DNA of 33,025 bases, taken from the NCBI GenBank assembly GCA_002293425.1, contig DBDE01000003.1, positions 47,642 to 80,666 of the forward strand, read 5' to 3'. Position 1 is the first letter of the stretch. Every line of letters begins with the position of its first letter. A model generated the notes under the pieces. The model searched no databases, was not told the origin of the DNA, and saw only the letters and a program-made list of their open reading frames with translations. The stretch comes from Alistipes sp. UBA940 (GTDB lineage Bacteria > Bacteroidota > Bacteroidia > Bacteroidales > Rikenellaceae). Position numbers and translations under genes: made by a program. Shown here piece after piece: positions 6,628 through 14,860 of this stretch.

Positions 6628-8265
6628 CTATTTTTTTGAATTTAATTTCCTCAACGGATCGAACTCCCGCGTCGCCGCCTCAAACCCCGCATTGCCGAAA
6701 AACTCCACAAAAGTCAACCTCAACGGATGAACCACAGCCGACAAAACCGACATAAAAAGGTTCAAAACGTGCCCAAACAGCAACAAAACCAAAGTAACCA
6801 ACACCCCCAAAACCGGAATATCCGGCGAAACCTCCAACGCGATCCGATTAAACACCATAGCCAAAACCCCGCCCGACAACCCGATCGCAAACAACCGAAT
6901 GTAACTCAACGCATCGCCCAAAATCCCCGTCAACCGATTAAACGTCTCCCACAAACCACCCGCAAAATTGACAACCGGATTCTTCCCCGGCGAATTGAAA
7001 AACAACATCAAAACAACCCCCGCCCCGAAAAACCCCCACCACAACAACCCCTCAAACCCCAGCAAAAATATCGCAATCGAACTCACGAGCACCACCAACC
7101 ACCCCGCATCCGCCAAAGCATAACGTACCCCGAAAGCACGAACCGTCGTGACAATCTTCAGCACCATAGCAAACATCACCTGAAAAATGCCAATCCCGAT
7201 AGCGATATAAAACATCTGGTCCGAGTCGATGAAATAACCCCGCACCGGCGCAAAAACCTCCCACCCCTTAAACTCCACCCCAAACGCGCTCCCCATAACA
7301 AACCCCACAACCGTCGCCGCCGCACCGCAAAAAGTGGTCAACTTAAAAACAGGTCTCAACGACGGTCCCGCAAAAACCAACCCCGCAAAACCGGCCGTCA
7401 AAATCACAACCCCATACCCGAAATCGGCCAAACACAGCCCAAAAAACAACATAAAAAACGGAGCAAACCAACGCGTCAAATCCATTCGGCCATAACGCGG
7501 CTTAGCGTACAAATTCCCAATAAACTCGAACGGCGCGGCAAACCCGCCATTGCTCAACACCACCGGAACCTCATCCTGAGGCCGCGGCCTCTCGCGCAAA
7601 AACAACGTATCCGACAAACTCGCCTCCACCCGCCCGGCATCATCCGCCCGAGCCCAACCCTCGATAACAAGCAGCTCGCCCTCCACCGCCGACTCGCCCC
7701 CCGTCGTGGCACGCGAAAAATTCAACCGGTCCTTCAAGTCGGCAATCTCGGCCCTCAACCCATCAATGTCGGTCGAAGCGACCGTGGCCTGGTTCTGCGC
7801 AAGTTCGGTCTTCATTTCGGCAACCCGCTGCTCGACCTGACGGTAATTTTTTTCCGGAACAGCTGTCAACCCGAAAGTCTCCAACGGCACGCCGCTATCG
7901 ACCAGCGAGAGCAACTTATCCGCATCGAACTCGCCCAGCGGCAACAGCTCGGCAGCCAACTTCTCGTTGGTGGAGATCGACGTTTCGAGCTCGGCAATGC
8001 GAGCACGGGCACGGGTGTAAGCATCGAAATCTGTGTTCACAGTCCCGTTTGCAGGAATGGGATTTTCCGCCTTGGGCAACGACGAAAGATATTCCACAGC
8101 CTTCGACCGCTCATCTATGTCAACCATCAGTTCGCGATCGGCCGCGCCGGGCTCCCAGTCCGAAACGGTGACGTCCACCAGCCCCAGATCGCGCAACCGG
8201 TGCAAAAACGCCTCACGATCCCTCGTCAAAACGACAAAGGTGTATTTCAGCATCTTAACAATCAT
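6628..8265 (-). CDS. atpI: V/A-type ATPase subunit I (stator membrane subunit, a-like)
   Basis: A 545-residue protein with a soluble N-terminal half rich in coiled coil (about 1-235) and a C-terminal half of about seven or eight membrane helices. It carries the essential stator arginine in LSYIRLFAIGLSGG (Arg457), which faces the rotor carboxylate of subunit K. Ion half-channels form between I and K, so this is the translocating stator. The ATG at 8265 directly abuts AAGGAG, so the ATG four codons downstream is an alternative start. It is separated from atpD by a 322-bp repeat-filled gap, unlike the tight spacing of the other ATPase genes; the operon may need readthrough or a second start here. 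Confidence 0.93.
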   Translation of the reverse strand: MIVKMLKYTFVVLTRDREAFLHRLRDLGLVDVTVSDWEPGAADRELMVDIDERSKAVEYLSSLPKAENPIPANGTVNTDFDAYTRARARIAELETSISTNEKLAAELLPLGEFDADKLLSLVDSGVPLETFGLTAVPEKNYRQVEQRVAEMKTELAQNQATVASTDIDGLRAEIADLKDRLNFSRATTGGESAVEGELLVIEGWARADDAGRVEASLSDTLFLRERPRPQDEVPVVLSNGGFAAPFEFIGNLYAKPRYGRMDLTRWFAPFFMLFFGLCLADFGYGVVILTAGFAGLVFAGPSLRPVFKLTTFCGAAATVVGFVMGSAFGVEFKGWEVFAPVRGYFIDSDQMFYIAIGIGIFQVMFAMVLKIVTTVRAFGVRYALADAGWLVVLVSSIAIFLLGFEGLLWWGFFGAGVVLMLFFNSPGKNPVVNFAGGLWETFNRLTGILGDALSYIRLFAIGLSGGVLAMVFNRIALEVSPDIPVLGVLVTLVLLLFGHVLNLFMSVLSAVVHPLRLTFVEFFGNAGFEAATREFDPLRKLNSKK

Positions 8266-8587
8266 CTCCTTTTTCTATCGTTTCGTGCGCAGCCCCACGC
8301 GCGGCTCCGTCGGCGTGCGACTCTTCGCAGGTTATCCTCGCCATCGCTCGGGCTCCGTCAATCGCGACCGTCTTGCACCGCGTCGGCCTAAGTCGCTTCC
8401 GCGAGGCTTCCCTCGGTACACGATACCTCGGGTGATCTCGCTCTCGCGACTCTTAACGGCCTCGGCTACAACTGCGACGGTTCGCAATTGCCTACGCTAT
8501 GGCCTCCGCTTTCGTCTGACACGCCGAGGTGACCTATTGCCAACGCTCGGCTTTGCTCCGCGTAGCCCAGTTCTTAGTTCTTAACTC
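8266..8587. repeat. GC-rich dispersed repeat element inside the ATPase operon (copy A)
   Basis: I see no convincing gene in this stretch. On the minus strand it begins with a heptamer array (8572-8602, TAGTTCT type overlapping the atpD end), then the box GGGCTACGCGG (8557-8567), about 200 bp of unique GC-rich sequence, and GACGGAGCCCGAGCG next to GAGGATAACCTGCG (8301-8359). The last part recurs at 22494-22566 and 23862-23907. Short frames here are not protein-like. Confidence 0.7.
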
Positions 8588-9175
8588 TTAGTTTTTAGTT
8601 CTTTTGCGGACTATCTTCTGCGAGCTCTTGCTCAGGTTCTCCTCGTCCTCCAAAAACCGCTTAATCTTCAATATCGCCTCCTCATACCCGGGAATCTGCA
8701 CCTTCTCATAAAGGTTCACCTTCTGCGTCGTCTTCCGCCTCGCTCTGTCCAGCAGCTCCGCCCTCCGACCATAAACCTCGCTCTCGACCATCAACCGCCC
8801 GATCGCCCTAACGATCTCGACCCCCTGACCAAACCACGCCGGACGCGAAAATGCATCCCACTCCCGCTCCACAAACTCCACCCCATCCAACACCGGAACC
8901 CTCACCCCCGCAATCTTCGTCTCCGACAACCTCACATCCCCGATGCTCACTATCGAGGGATCAAACTCAGTCCACAACCCAACCATATAATCATACCGCG
9001 CACGCAACAAATCGAGCTCGCGGATAAAGTCCTCGCTCCGGGTCTTCGCCCGCTTAACCTCCACCCGAAGCGCGCTCTCCTTGCTCTTGATGGTGGGCAA
9101 CGCACGACGCCGAACCTTCAACTGTCTGTCGAGGTCGCCCAGCGAAGTCTTGTTATATTGAAACTTTATTGCCAA
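8588..9175 (-). CDS. atpD: V/A-type ATPase subunit D (central stalk)
   Basis: A 195-residue, mostly helical and highly charged protein. N- and C-terminal coiled-coil arms (about 8-65 and 130-180) enclose a central section, as in subunit D, the rotating axle inside the A3B3 head. The start MAIKFQYNKTSLGDLDRQLK is characteristic of Bacteroidota/Chlamydia-type D subunits. It overlaps the end of atpB by 10 nt, consistent with translational coupling. The C-terminal residues SQKIVRKRTKN lie in or beside a TAGTTCT-type heptamer array, so the extreme C-terminus could be repeat-modified. Confidence 0.92.
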   Translation of the reverse strand: MAIKFQYNKTSLGDLDRQLKVRRRALPTIKSKESALRVEVKRAKTRSEDFIRELDLLRARYDYMVGLWTEFDPSIVSIGDVRLSETKIAGVRVPVLDGVEFVEREWDAFSRPAWFGQGVEIVRAIGRLMVESEVYGRRAELLDRARRKTTQKVNLYEKVQIPGYEEAILKIKRFLEDEENLSKSSQKIVRKRTKN

Positions 9176-10476
9176 AATTTGTCGATCAGTTCCTGCTTAA
9201 TAGCGGTTTCGGCGGGCGTAAAATACTTGGCAAACAGTCCCCAAGCCCTATCCAACATCGCATCTATCGAAATATTGACGTCGATAGCCAACAAATGTTC
9301 CGAATAATCGCGAGCAAACCCAAGCGCACGATTATCATAATCCGACAAATCGAACCCGTTCTCCAACTTAGTCTTGGCATTAGCCGCATCGGCAAACAAC
9401 CTCACTGCCGCATTCATCACCTGCGGATGGTCCTCGCGCGTCTTCTTCCCGATAACCAACTGCTTCAACCGCGACAACGAACGGAACGGATCGACAATCA
9501 CCTTGCCCGTATCGCTGTCATTGCGCAAAAACAACTGTCCCTCCGTAATATACCCCGTATTGTCGGGAATAGCGTGCGTAATATCGCCGCCCGACAGCGT
9601 CGTAACCGCTATAATCGTGATCGACCCGCCATTAGGCAGCTCCACCGCCTTCTCGTAAATCTTAGCCAAATCGGAATACAACGACCCAGGCATCGAGTCC
9701 TTGCTCGGGATCTGGTCCATTCGGTTGCTCACAATAGCCAACGCATCGGCATAAAGCGTCATATCGGTCAACAACACCAACACCTTCTCGCCCTTATCCA
9801 CCGCAAAATACTCCGCCGCCGTAAGAGCCATATCCGGCACCAAAAGTCGCTCCACAGGCGGGTTCTCGGTCGTATTAACGAACGAAACGATCCTGTCCAA
9901 CGCCCCGGCATTCTCAAACACCGTCCTGAAATAGAGGTAATCGTCGTTACTCAACCCCATCCCACCCAAAATAATCTTATCCGCCTTAGCCCGCAACGCC
10001 ACATCGGCCATCACCTGATTATAAGGTTGATCCGGATCGGCAAAAAACGGGATCTTCTGGCCCGTCACAATAGTATTATTGAGGTCGATGCCCGCAATCC
10101 CCGTCGCAATAAGCTCCGAGGGCTGCAACCGCCGAAACGGATTAACCGTCGGCCCACCTATCTCGCGCCGCTCGCCACGAACCACCCCGCCTCCATCTAT
10201 CGGCTCGCCATAAGCGTCGAAAAAACGCCCCGCCAGCTCCTCCGAAACACTCAACGAAGGCGGCTCGCCGAAAAACACCACCTCGTCATCCGTCTTCACC
10301 CCCTCGGTACCCGCAAAAACCTGCAACGTAACCCGATCCCCCGAAATCTTCACCACCTGTGCCAACCGTCCCCCGACCGTAGCCAACTCGTCGTTGCCCA
10401 CCCCCGTCGCCGTCAAACCCACCGTGGCCTTGGTGATGTCGTCTATCCTGGTATAAACCCTCTCGAACGCCCTCAT
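9166..10476 (-). CDS. atpB: V/A-type ATPase regulatory subunit B
   Basis: A 436-residue homologue of the non-catalytic nucleotide-binding subunit that alternates with A in the soluble head. Visible blocks are RFFDAYGEPIDGGG (about 85-98), NPFRRLQPSELIATGI, GQKIPFFADPDQPYNQ in place of a Walker A loop (as normal for B), LTDMTLYADAL, PGSLYSDLAKIYEKA and NDSDTGKVIVDPFRSLSRLK. The absence of a GxxGxGKT loop supports B rather than A or a flagellar/F-type subunit. The start codon overlaps the atpA stop by ATGA. Confidence 0.95.
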   Translation of the reverse strand: MRAFERVYTRIDDITKATVGLTATGVGNDELATVGGRLAQVVKISGDRVTLQVFAGTEGVKTDDEVVFFGEPPSLSVSEELAGRFFDAYGEPIDGGGVVRGERREIGGPTVNPFRRLQPSELIATGIAGIDLNNTIVTGQKIPFFADPDQPYNQVMADVALRAKADKIILGGMGLSNDDYLYFRTVFENAGALDRIVSFVNTTENPPVERLLVPDMALTAAEYFAVDKGEKVLVLLTDMTLYADALAIVSNRMDQIPSKDSMPGSLYSDLAKIYEKAVELPNGGSITIIAVTTLSGGDITHAIPDNTGYITEGQLFLRNDSDTGKVIVDPFRSLSRLKQLVIGKKTREDHPQVMNAAVRLFADAANAKTKLENGFDLSDYDNRALGFARDYSEHLLAIDVNISIDAMLDRAWGLFAKYFTPAETAIKQELIDKFWQ

Positions 10477-12269
10477 AACTTAGCAAGAATTTGATCTTTA
10501 TAACTATTGAACTCCGAGCTGTCAAACTGCGCATAATTCATCTGGCGGAAAAGGTTGACCAACTCCTTGAAAAATCCCGAACAAACCTCGAAATCGGGAA
10601 ATTCAAACTCGCGATCGCAAATGTCCAAAACCATATTATACATCACCCGCTGACGCTCAAAGCTGGTATAAGCATCGGTGGCATCGAAAGCGTCCTGCTG
10701 AAGTATAACGAAATCGACCAACTCCGACTTCCAAAACCGCTCGTGGTACTCCACCGGAACCCCGTCATCGCCCAAAATGTTGATCTGCTCACTCGCCTCC
10801 TTACCCCGCTGAACAATGGTCTTACCCCGCATAACCTTATCCACCCAACCCTGCTCGACCGTCTGGTCGAGGTACCTGACCACCTCCGGATACTCCAAAT
10901 ATTTCGAATAGCTATCCAACGGATCTATCGCCGGATAACGCTTACTATCCGCCCTGGCCTGGCTCAAAGCATAAAAGCACCGGGCCGCCTTCTTAGTCGA
11001 CTCGGTCACCGGCTCCTTCAAATTACCCCCAGCCGGCGAAACCGTGCCCAAAAACGTGATCGAGCCCATCGCCCCATCCGGCAAACTCACAATCCCCGCA
11101 CGCGAATAAAAATTGGAAATAATAGCACTCAAATCCATCGGAAAAGCATCCTGCCCGGGCAACTCCTCCAAACGATTGCTCATCTCGCGCAAAGCCTGGG
11201 CCCACCTCGAAGTCGAATCGGCCAAAATCAACACCTTCAACCCCATCGCACGATAATACTCCCCGATAGCCATCCCCGTATAAACACTCGCCTCACGCGC
11301 CGCAACCGGCATATTCGACGTATTGCAAATAATGATCGTGCGCTCCATCAACTTATTGCCCGTATGCGGATCGACCAAATGGGGGAACTCCTCGAAAATC
11401 TCCACCACCTCGTTCGCCCGCTCACCACAAGCGATAACCATAATCACATCGGCATCCGCCTGCTTCGAAATAGCGTGCTGCAAAACCGTCTTACCCGCAC
11501 CGAACGGACCCGGAATAAACCCCGTACCCCCTTCGGTCAACGGATTGAAAGTGTCTATCGCCCGCACCCCCGTCTCCATAACCTTACTCGGACGCGGCTT
11601 GGCACTGTAAGCCTTAACAGCCCGCTTCACCGGCCACTTCTGGACCATAGTCACCACGTGCTCACCCCCCTCGCCGTCGACAAGAGTGGCAATCGCATCG
11701 GTAACCCGATAACTTCCTTTCGCGGCAATATCCTTAACCGTATAAGTGCCCTCAAAAGTGAACGGGACCATAATCTTATGAACAAGATTGATCTCGCGCA
11801 CCTCGCCCAGCCAACTCCCCGCAACAACGCTCCTGCCTACCTCGGCCGTCGGAACAAAATCCCAAACAGCCCCGTAATCCACCGGCTCGGTGACCGAACC
11901 CCTCTCGATAAACAACCCCTCCATCTTTTCAAGGTCGTTCTGCAACCCGTCGAAGCTTTTGCTCAACAACCCGGGCGCAAGCGTAACCTCCAACATATGG
12001 CCCGCAAACTCGACCTGGGCACCAACCTCCAACCCACGCGTCGAATCGAAAACCTGAACATAAGCCTCGTCACCGATGACCTTGATAACCTCGGCCATCA
12101 ACTTCACCGAAAAGTGGTCGCCTTTGGCCTGGTCGCTACCTGCGTCTTTTGCGCCTTTGGTGCCTTTTGTGGCGGCCGTCACCCAGCAAATCTCGTTCTG
12201 AGCAACCGCGCCATCCACCCGCACCACCACCATATTGGCCACAATGCCCGATACTGTTCCTTTTGTCAT
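10473..12269 (-). CDS. atpA: V/A-type ATPase catalytic subunit A
   Basis: A 598-residue catalytic subunit. It has an N-terminal barrel (1-75), the non-homologous bulge region (about 110-220), Walker A GPFGAGKT (254-261), the GERANEV block, DSTSRWAQALREMSNRLEE and PAIDPLDSYSKY near the C-terminal domain. The P-loop has Ala where many V-ATPases have Cys (GAFGCGKT). A Lys/Gly/Asp-rich stretch at about residues 34-51 looks like a small hydrophilic insertion in the barrel. The subunit hydrolyses or makes ATP with B in the A3B3 ring. A 39-nt gap with a hairpin separates it from the DUF2764 gene; atpB overlaps its stop. Confidence 0.96.
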   Translation of the reverse strand: MTKGTVSGIVANMVVVRVDGAVAQNEICWVTAATKGTKGAKDAGSDQAKGDHFSVKLMAEVIKVIGDEAYVQVFDSTRGLEVGAQVEFAGHMLEVTLAPGLLSKSFDGLQNDLEKMEGLFIERGSVTEPVDYGAVWDFVPTAEVGRSVVAGSWLGEVREINLVHKIMVPFTFEGTYTVKDIAAKGSYRVTDAIATLVDGEGGEHVVTMVQKWPVKRAVKAYSAKPRPSKVMETGVRAIDTFNPLTEGGTGFIPGPFGAGKTVLQHAISKQADADVIMVIACGERANEVVEIFEEFPHLVDPHTGNKLMERTIIICNTSNMPVAAREASVYTGMAIGEYYRAMGLKVLILADSTSRWAQALREMSNRLEELPGQDAFPMDLSAIISNFYSRAGIVSLPDGAMGSITFLGTVSPAGGNLKEPVTESTKKAARCFYALSQARADSKRYPAIDPLDSYSKYLEYPEVVRYLDQTVEQGWVDKVMRGKTIVQRGKEASEQINILGDDGVPVEYHERFWKSELVDFVILQQDAFDATDAYTSFERQRVMYNMVLDICDREFEFPDFEVCSGFFKELVNLFRQMNYAQFDSSEFNSYKDQILAKL

Positions 12270-12287
12270 CTCAATTACGATTTATTT

Positions 12288-12340
12288 CAACTTTGCAAAG
12301 CAAAGTTGTCAGTCCGTCGCCGACCCCACCGGCGCGGACT
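12288..12340 (-). other. Two adjacent hairpins at the DUF2764-atpA junction
   Basis: CAACTTTG (12288-12295) and CAAAGTTG (12301-12308) form a perfect 8-bp stem around CAAAG. Beside it, CAGTCCG...CGGACTG with inner CGCCG/CGGCG (12309-12340) forms a second stem within the last codons of the upstream gene. No U-run follows, so RNA processing or stability control between operon parts is more likely than full termination. Confidence 0.5.
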
Positions 12341-12866
12341 GCATTTCATTTGTCCGTGCCTCGGCTTCGGACTGATTTAACCCACGAACCAAATTATCAA
12401 ACATCTCGCGGCCAACCACCGGATCGACCTTAGCCCACCGCTCCACAACCCCCAACCGGACCAAATAGCACAAAACCGCATCCAGCCCGAAAACATCGAA
12501 CCCACGCAACTCCCCAGCCCGCTCCCAACGCAACAAATCCAACCCGCGCTCCCGCTCCAAAATGTTCTCCACCCGATCCAACCCCTCAGGCCAAACCCCC
12601 CGAACAATGCCCTCCCTAAGCTCCCGATCAAAAGCCGCCCAACCCCGCAAAAACGAAGACCCACAACGCTCCACCCTGTCATAATAATCGGCAAAATCGC
12701 CCCCACCATCCGCCGCAATGGTCTCCCACTCATAAAAAAGATCGACAACCCGCCGATCCGGTCCCGACAAAGCCTCCAAAACACTCTCCCTAACCCCCGC
12801 AAAATCGACCGAGCCGTCAAACGACAGCTCCTTCAACGAGGCTATAAGGGTGTAATACTTCATCAC
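12309..12866 (-). CDS. DUF2764-type V/A-ATPase operon protein (possible subunit C counterpart)
   Basis: A 185-residue soluble, acidic protein starting MKYYTLIASLKELSFDG (second Met). The start and the position between the E and A subunit genes match the DUF2764 family of seven-gene V-ATPase operons in Bacteroidota, Chlamydia and spirochaetes. Those operons have no recognisable subunit C gene, so this protein is often suspected to fill that stalk role; that is inference. The initiating ATG overlaps the end of atpE by 4 nt. The last residues (about 165-185) overlap a GC-rich hairpin and look poorly conserved. Confidence 0.8.
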   Translation of the reverse strand: MMKYYTLIASLKELSFDGSVDFAGVRESVLEALSGPDRRVVDLFYEWETIAADGGGDFADYYDRVERCGSSFLRGWAAFDRELREGIVRGVWPEGLDRVENILERERGLDLLRWERAGELRGFDVFGLDAVLCYLVRLGVVERWAKVDPVVGREMFDNLVRGLNQSEAEARTNEMQSAPVGSATD

Positions 12867-13465
12867 TCCCCGCCCCCGAAAAGAATCTCCGCAGCCCGAT
12901 CCCGCAAATACTCACCCAACAAAGCCTCGAAAGACTCATCCGAAAAGTCGATATAATAACCCCCATCCCGCTCCGCAATCCGAAACCCGCTCCTCACCCT
13001 GTCGCTATAACCAACCTCCAAACCCGCCTTCAACAAAGCATCCACCGTAGCGGAAAAGTTCTTATCCAACTCCGCCCTCTGAGGCAACAACGCCACCAAC
13101 CCGCCCCCGCGGCCGTTCCAATTCCTGGCAACAGTCAAAATCAGCTCCCGCAAAAACCCGGCATCCAACGTCACCGAGCCCACAGAAGCCAAACTCCGCG
13201 AAACAACCAACTCCACAATCTGCCCCCGTATCTGAGAAACCATCCCGCGGCCCGCCTCCGCCACCTCGTTCAACGTGTTAGTCCGCAACTCGTCCGCGCT
13301 CTCCCGAGCCTGACGCACTATCCCCTCGGCCTCCGCCCGGGCCTTCTTAACAATAGCCTCGGCCTGCTCCCCAGCCTCTTTCAACAACCTGTCGGCCTCC
13401 TCCCTGCCCTTTGCCAACCCCTCGTCATAAAGCGTGCGGGTGAGCTGTTCCAATTTGGTCTCCAT
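12863..13465 (-). CDS. atpE: V/A-type ATPase subunit E (peripheral stalk)
   Basis: A protein of 200 residues starting METKLEQLTRTLYDEGLAKG. A long amphipathic N-terminal helix rich in Lys, Glu and Ala (1-90) is followed by a globular C-terminal domain (about 100-200), the layout of the peripheral stalk E subunit. The frame is open 26 codons further upstream, but that extension would run through the tRNA-Arg terminator and tRNA 3' end and lies upstream of the promoter box at 13485-13492, so the ATG at 13465 is chosen. It is the first gene of the ATPase operon. Confidence 0.9.
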   Translation of the reverse strand: METKLEQLTRTLYDEGLAKGREEADRLLKEAGEQAEAIVKKARAEAEGIVRQARESADELRTNTLNEVAEAGRGMVSQIRGQIVELVVSRSLASVGSVTLDAGFLRELILTVARNWNGRGGGLVALLPQRAELDKNFSATVDALLKAGLEVGYSDRVRSGFRIAERDGGYYIDFSDESFEALLGEYLRDRAAEILFGGGE

Positions 13466-13484
13466 AGAATTTTGAAAATAAACG

Positions 13485-13514
13485 CAAATATAACCAAAAA
13501 AAGAGACACTCAAA
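13485..13514 (-). promoter_or_regulatory. Promoter of the V/A-ATPase operon
   Basis: TATATTTG (minus strand, 13485-13492) fits TAnnTTTG and sits 19 nt before the atpE ATG. TTTG (13511-13514) lies 18 nt upstream, inside the loop of the preceding tRNA terminator, so terminator and promoter overlap. Confidence 0.7.
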
Positions 13515-13530
13515 AACGAATGTCTCTTTT
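13492..13530 (-). terminator. Rho-independent terminator of tRNA-Arg
   Basis: AAAAGAGACA (13499-13508) and TGTCTCTTTT (13521-13530) form a perfect 10-bp stem with a 12-nt loop, followed in the minus direction by a T-run. It directly follows the tRNA 3' end. Confidence 0.85.
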
Positions 13531-13531
13531 G

Positions 13532-13606
13532 TGGTAGTCCCACCCAGACTCGAACTGGAATTTACAGTTTAGGAAACTGTCGTTCTATCCCTTGAACTAT
13601 GGAACC
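13532..13606 (-). tRNA. tRNA-Arg (anticodon CCT)
   Basis: Read on the minus strand, a 75-nt cloverleaf folds by eye: acceptor GGTTCCA/TGGGACT, D stem GTTC/GAAC, anticodon stem ACAGT/ACTGT with loop TTCCTAA (anticodon CCT, reading AGG), T stem TCCAG/CTGGG with loop TTCGAGT, discriminator A and an encoded CCA end. The 1-72 pair is a G-T wobble. Its own terminator follows at once, and the ATPase operon starts just beyond it. An ACGAATT heptamer array (13611-13637) lies immediately upstream. Confidence 0.93.
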
Positions 13607-13610
13607 AAAA

Positions 13611-13637
13611 TCAATTACGAATTACGAATTACGAATT
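13611..13637. repeat. Heptamer array, ACGAATT type
   Basis: Three tandem copies of TACGAAT between plsX and the tRNA gene. The same unit recurs at 14830-14853 next to rpmF. Confidence 0.8.
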
Positions 13638-13715
13638 TGCGCCAAAGTTGAGCGCGATAAAAATTTATTTTTAATCGCCGAAACGCCAAGCAAATCAACG
13701 CGCAAAGCGCGGTAG

Positions 13716-14639
13716 TTATGCCAACAGTTCTCTGATCTGCTTCACGAAACCGCTCCGCACCGTCTTCTCCGTCTGCAAAATCATATTGCAAATAGCCCGC
13801 GGTGTCGACCTCCCGTGACCCACCGTCACCACCGAATTGACCCCCAACACCGGCGTCCCACCGATATTCTCGTAATTCAACCCCGAATAAAAAGCCCCCC
13901 CGACATCCATCCCCAGCCCCTGAGCAATCTCATACATACTCTCCGCCTGCTTCAACACAATGTTCCCAACAAACCCGTCGCAAACAATCACATCCGCCAC
14001 ATCGCCCGTAAACAAATGCTTCCCCTCCACATTGCCCACAAAATTGTACCGCCTCGTGCCCTCCATTATCTCATAAGCGGCCTTAGTCGCCAAATTGCCC
14101 TTCTCCCGCTCCTCCCCAATGCTCAAAAGCGCAACCCTGGGATTGGAAATGCCCAGCACCTTCTCCGCATAAATGCTCCCCAACAACCCGTACTGGTCCA
14201 GCACATCGGGCTTGCAATCGACATTCAACCCCACATCCAAAAGCAACGCCGTACCGCCCCCCACAACCGGAATATGGCTCGAAATAGTCGGCCGAATAAT
14301 CCCCTCGATGGCCTTAACCGAGTACATCGACCCAACCATCATCGCACCCGTATTGCCCGCCGAAGCAAACCCGTCGATCTTCCCCGCCTTCAACCATCCG
14401 AAACCCACCGCCAAAGAGGAATCCAACTTGCGCTGAAACGCCTGGGCCGGATGATCACTCATCGTTATCACCTCGCTGGTGTGAACAACCTCAAAAGGCC
14501 CCTGTCCTATCAAACCGGAATCGCCGAACAACACAACCCGCACATCGTCACCCAGCACGGAAACAGCCTCCATCGTCCCACTGACAACGGCTTCGGGAGC
14601 AAAATCGCCCCCCATAGCATCAACACCGATGCGGATCAT
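13716..14639 (-). CDS. plsX: Phosphate acyltransferase PlsX
   Basis: A 307-residue enzyme that makes acyl-phosphate from acyl-ACP, the first step of phosphatidic acid synthesis with PlsY. It begins MIRIGVDAMGGDFAPEAVV, the signature PlsX N-terminus, and contains FASAGNTGAMMVGS, LLDVGLNVDCKP, NVEGKHLFTGDVADVIVCDG (about 200-219) and GFVGNIVLK. Length is normal. The start lies 4 nt after the rpmF stop, in the conserved yceD-rpmF-plsX order. The expected fabH is not seen downstream; a heptamer array and the tRNA-Arg gene follow instead. Confidence 0.96.
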   Translation of the reverse strand: MIRIGVDAMGGDFAPEAVVSGTMEAVSVLGDDVRVVLFGDSGLIGQGPFEVVHTSEVITMSDHPAQAFQRKLDSSLAVGFGWLKAGKIDGFASAGNTGAMMVGSMYSVKAIEGIIRPTISSHIPVVGGGTALLLDVGLNVDCKPDVLDQYGLLGSIYAEKVLGISNPRVALLSIGEEREKGNLATKAAYEIMEGTRRYNFVGNVEGKHLFTGDVADVIVCDGFVGNIVLKQAESMYEIAQGLGMDVGGAFYSGLNYENIGGTPVLGVNSVVTVGHGRSTPRAICNMILQTEKTVRSGFVKQIRELLA

Positions 14640-14643
14640 AGCC

Positions 14644-14823
14644 CTACTCGGCCTTATCTATCGCAACCTTACCCCGATAAAACCCGCACTCGGGACAAAC
14701 CCGATGGTAAAGCACCGGCGAACCGCAATTCGAACAAGCCACAACAGTCGGTACCTCCGCCTTGTAATGTGTCCGTCTCTTATCCCTTCGCGTAGAAGAG
14801 ACCTTGTGTTTAGGATGTGCCAT
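14644..14823 (-). CDS. rpmF: 50S ribosomal protein L32 (bL32)
   Basis: A 59-residue gene found by translating the gap between yceD and plsX. It starts MAHPKHKVSSTRRDKRRTHY, then carries two zinc-type pairs, CSNC (30-33) and CPEC (43-46), and ends GFYRGKVAIDKAE. The basic N-terminus and four-cysteine knuckle are diagnostic of zinc-binding L32. The yceD-rpmF-plsX order supports the call. Confidence 0.96.
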   Translation of the reverse strand: MAHPKHKVSSTRRDKRRTHYKAEVPTVVACSNCGSPVLYHRVCPECGFYRGKVAIDKAE

Positions 14824-14829
14824 ATCTCA

Positions 14830-14860
14830 ATTAAAAATTACGAATTACGAATTAGCTACG
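14830..14860. repeat. ACGAATT heptamers plus a GCTACGC box between yceD and rpmF
   Basis: Tandem ATTACGA units followed by GCTACGC. The box supplies the TAG stop codon of the yceD gene on the minus strand. Confidence 0.75.

Noticed and set aside
8281..8584. A protein-coding gene in the gap between atpD and atpI
   Set aside because: Frames are short, Arg/Ser-rich, and shared only through the repeat core; no start with a plausible context is seen.
13466..13543. N-terminal extension of ATPase subunit E
   Set aside because: It would run through the tRNA 3' end, its terminator and the operon promoter, so translation must begin at 13465.
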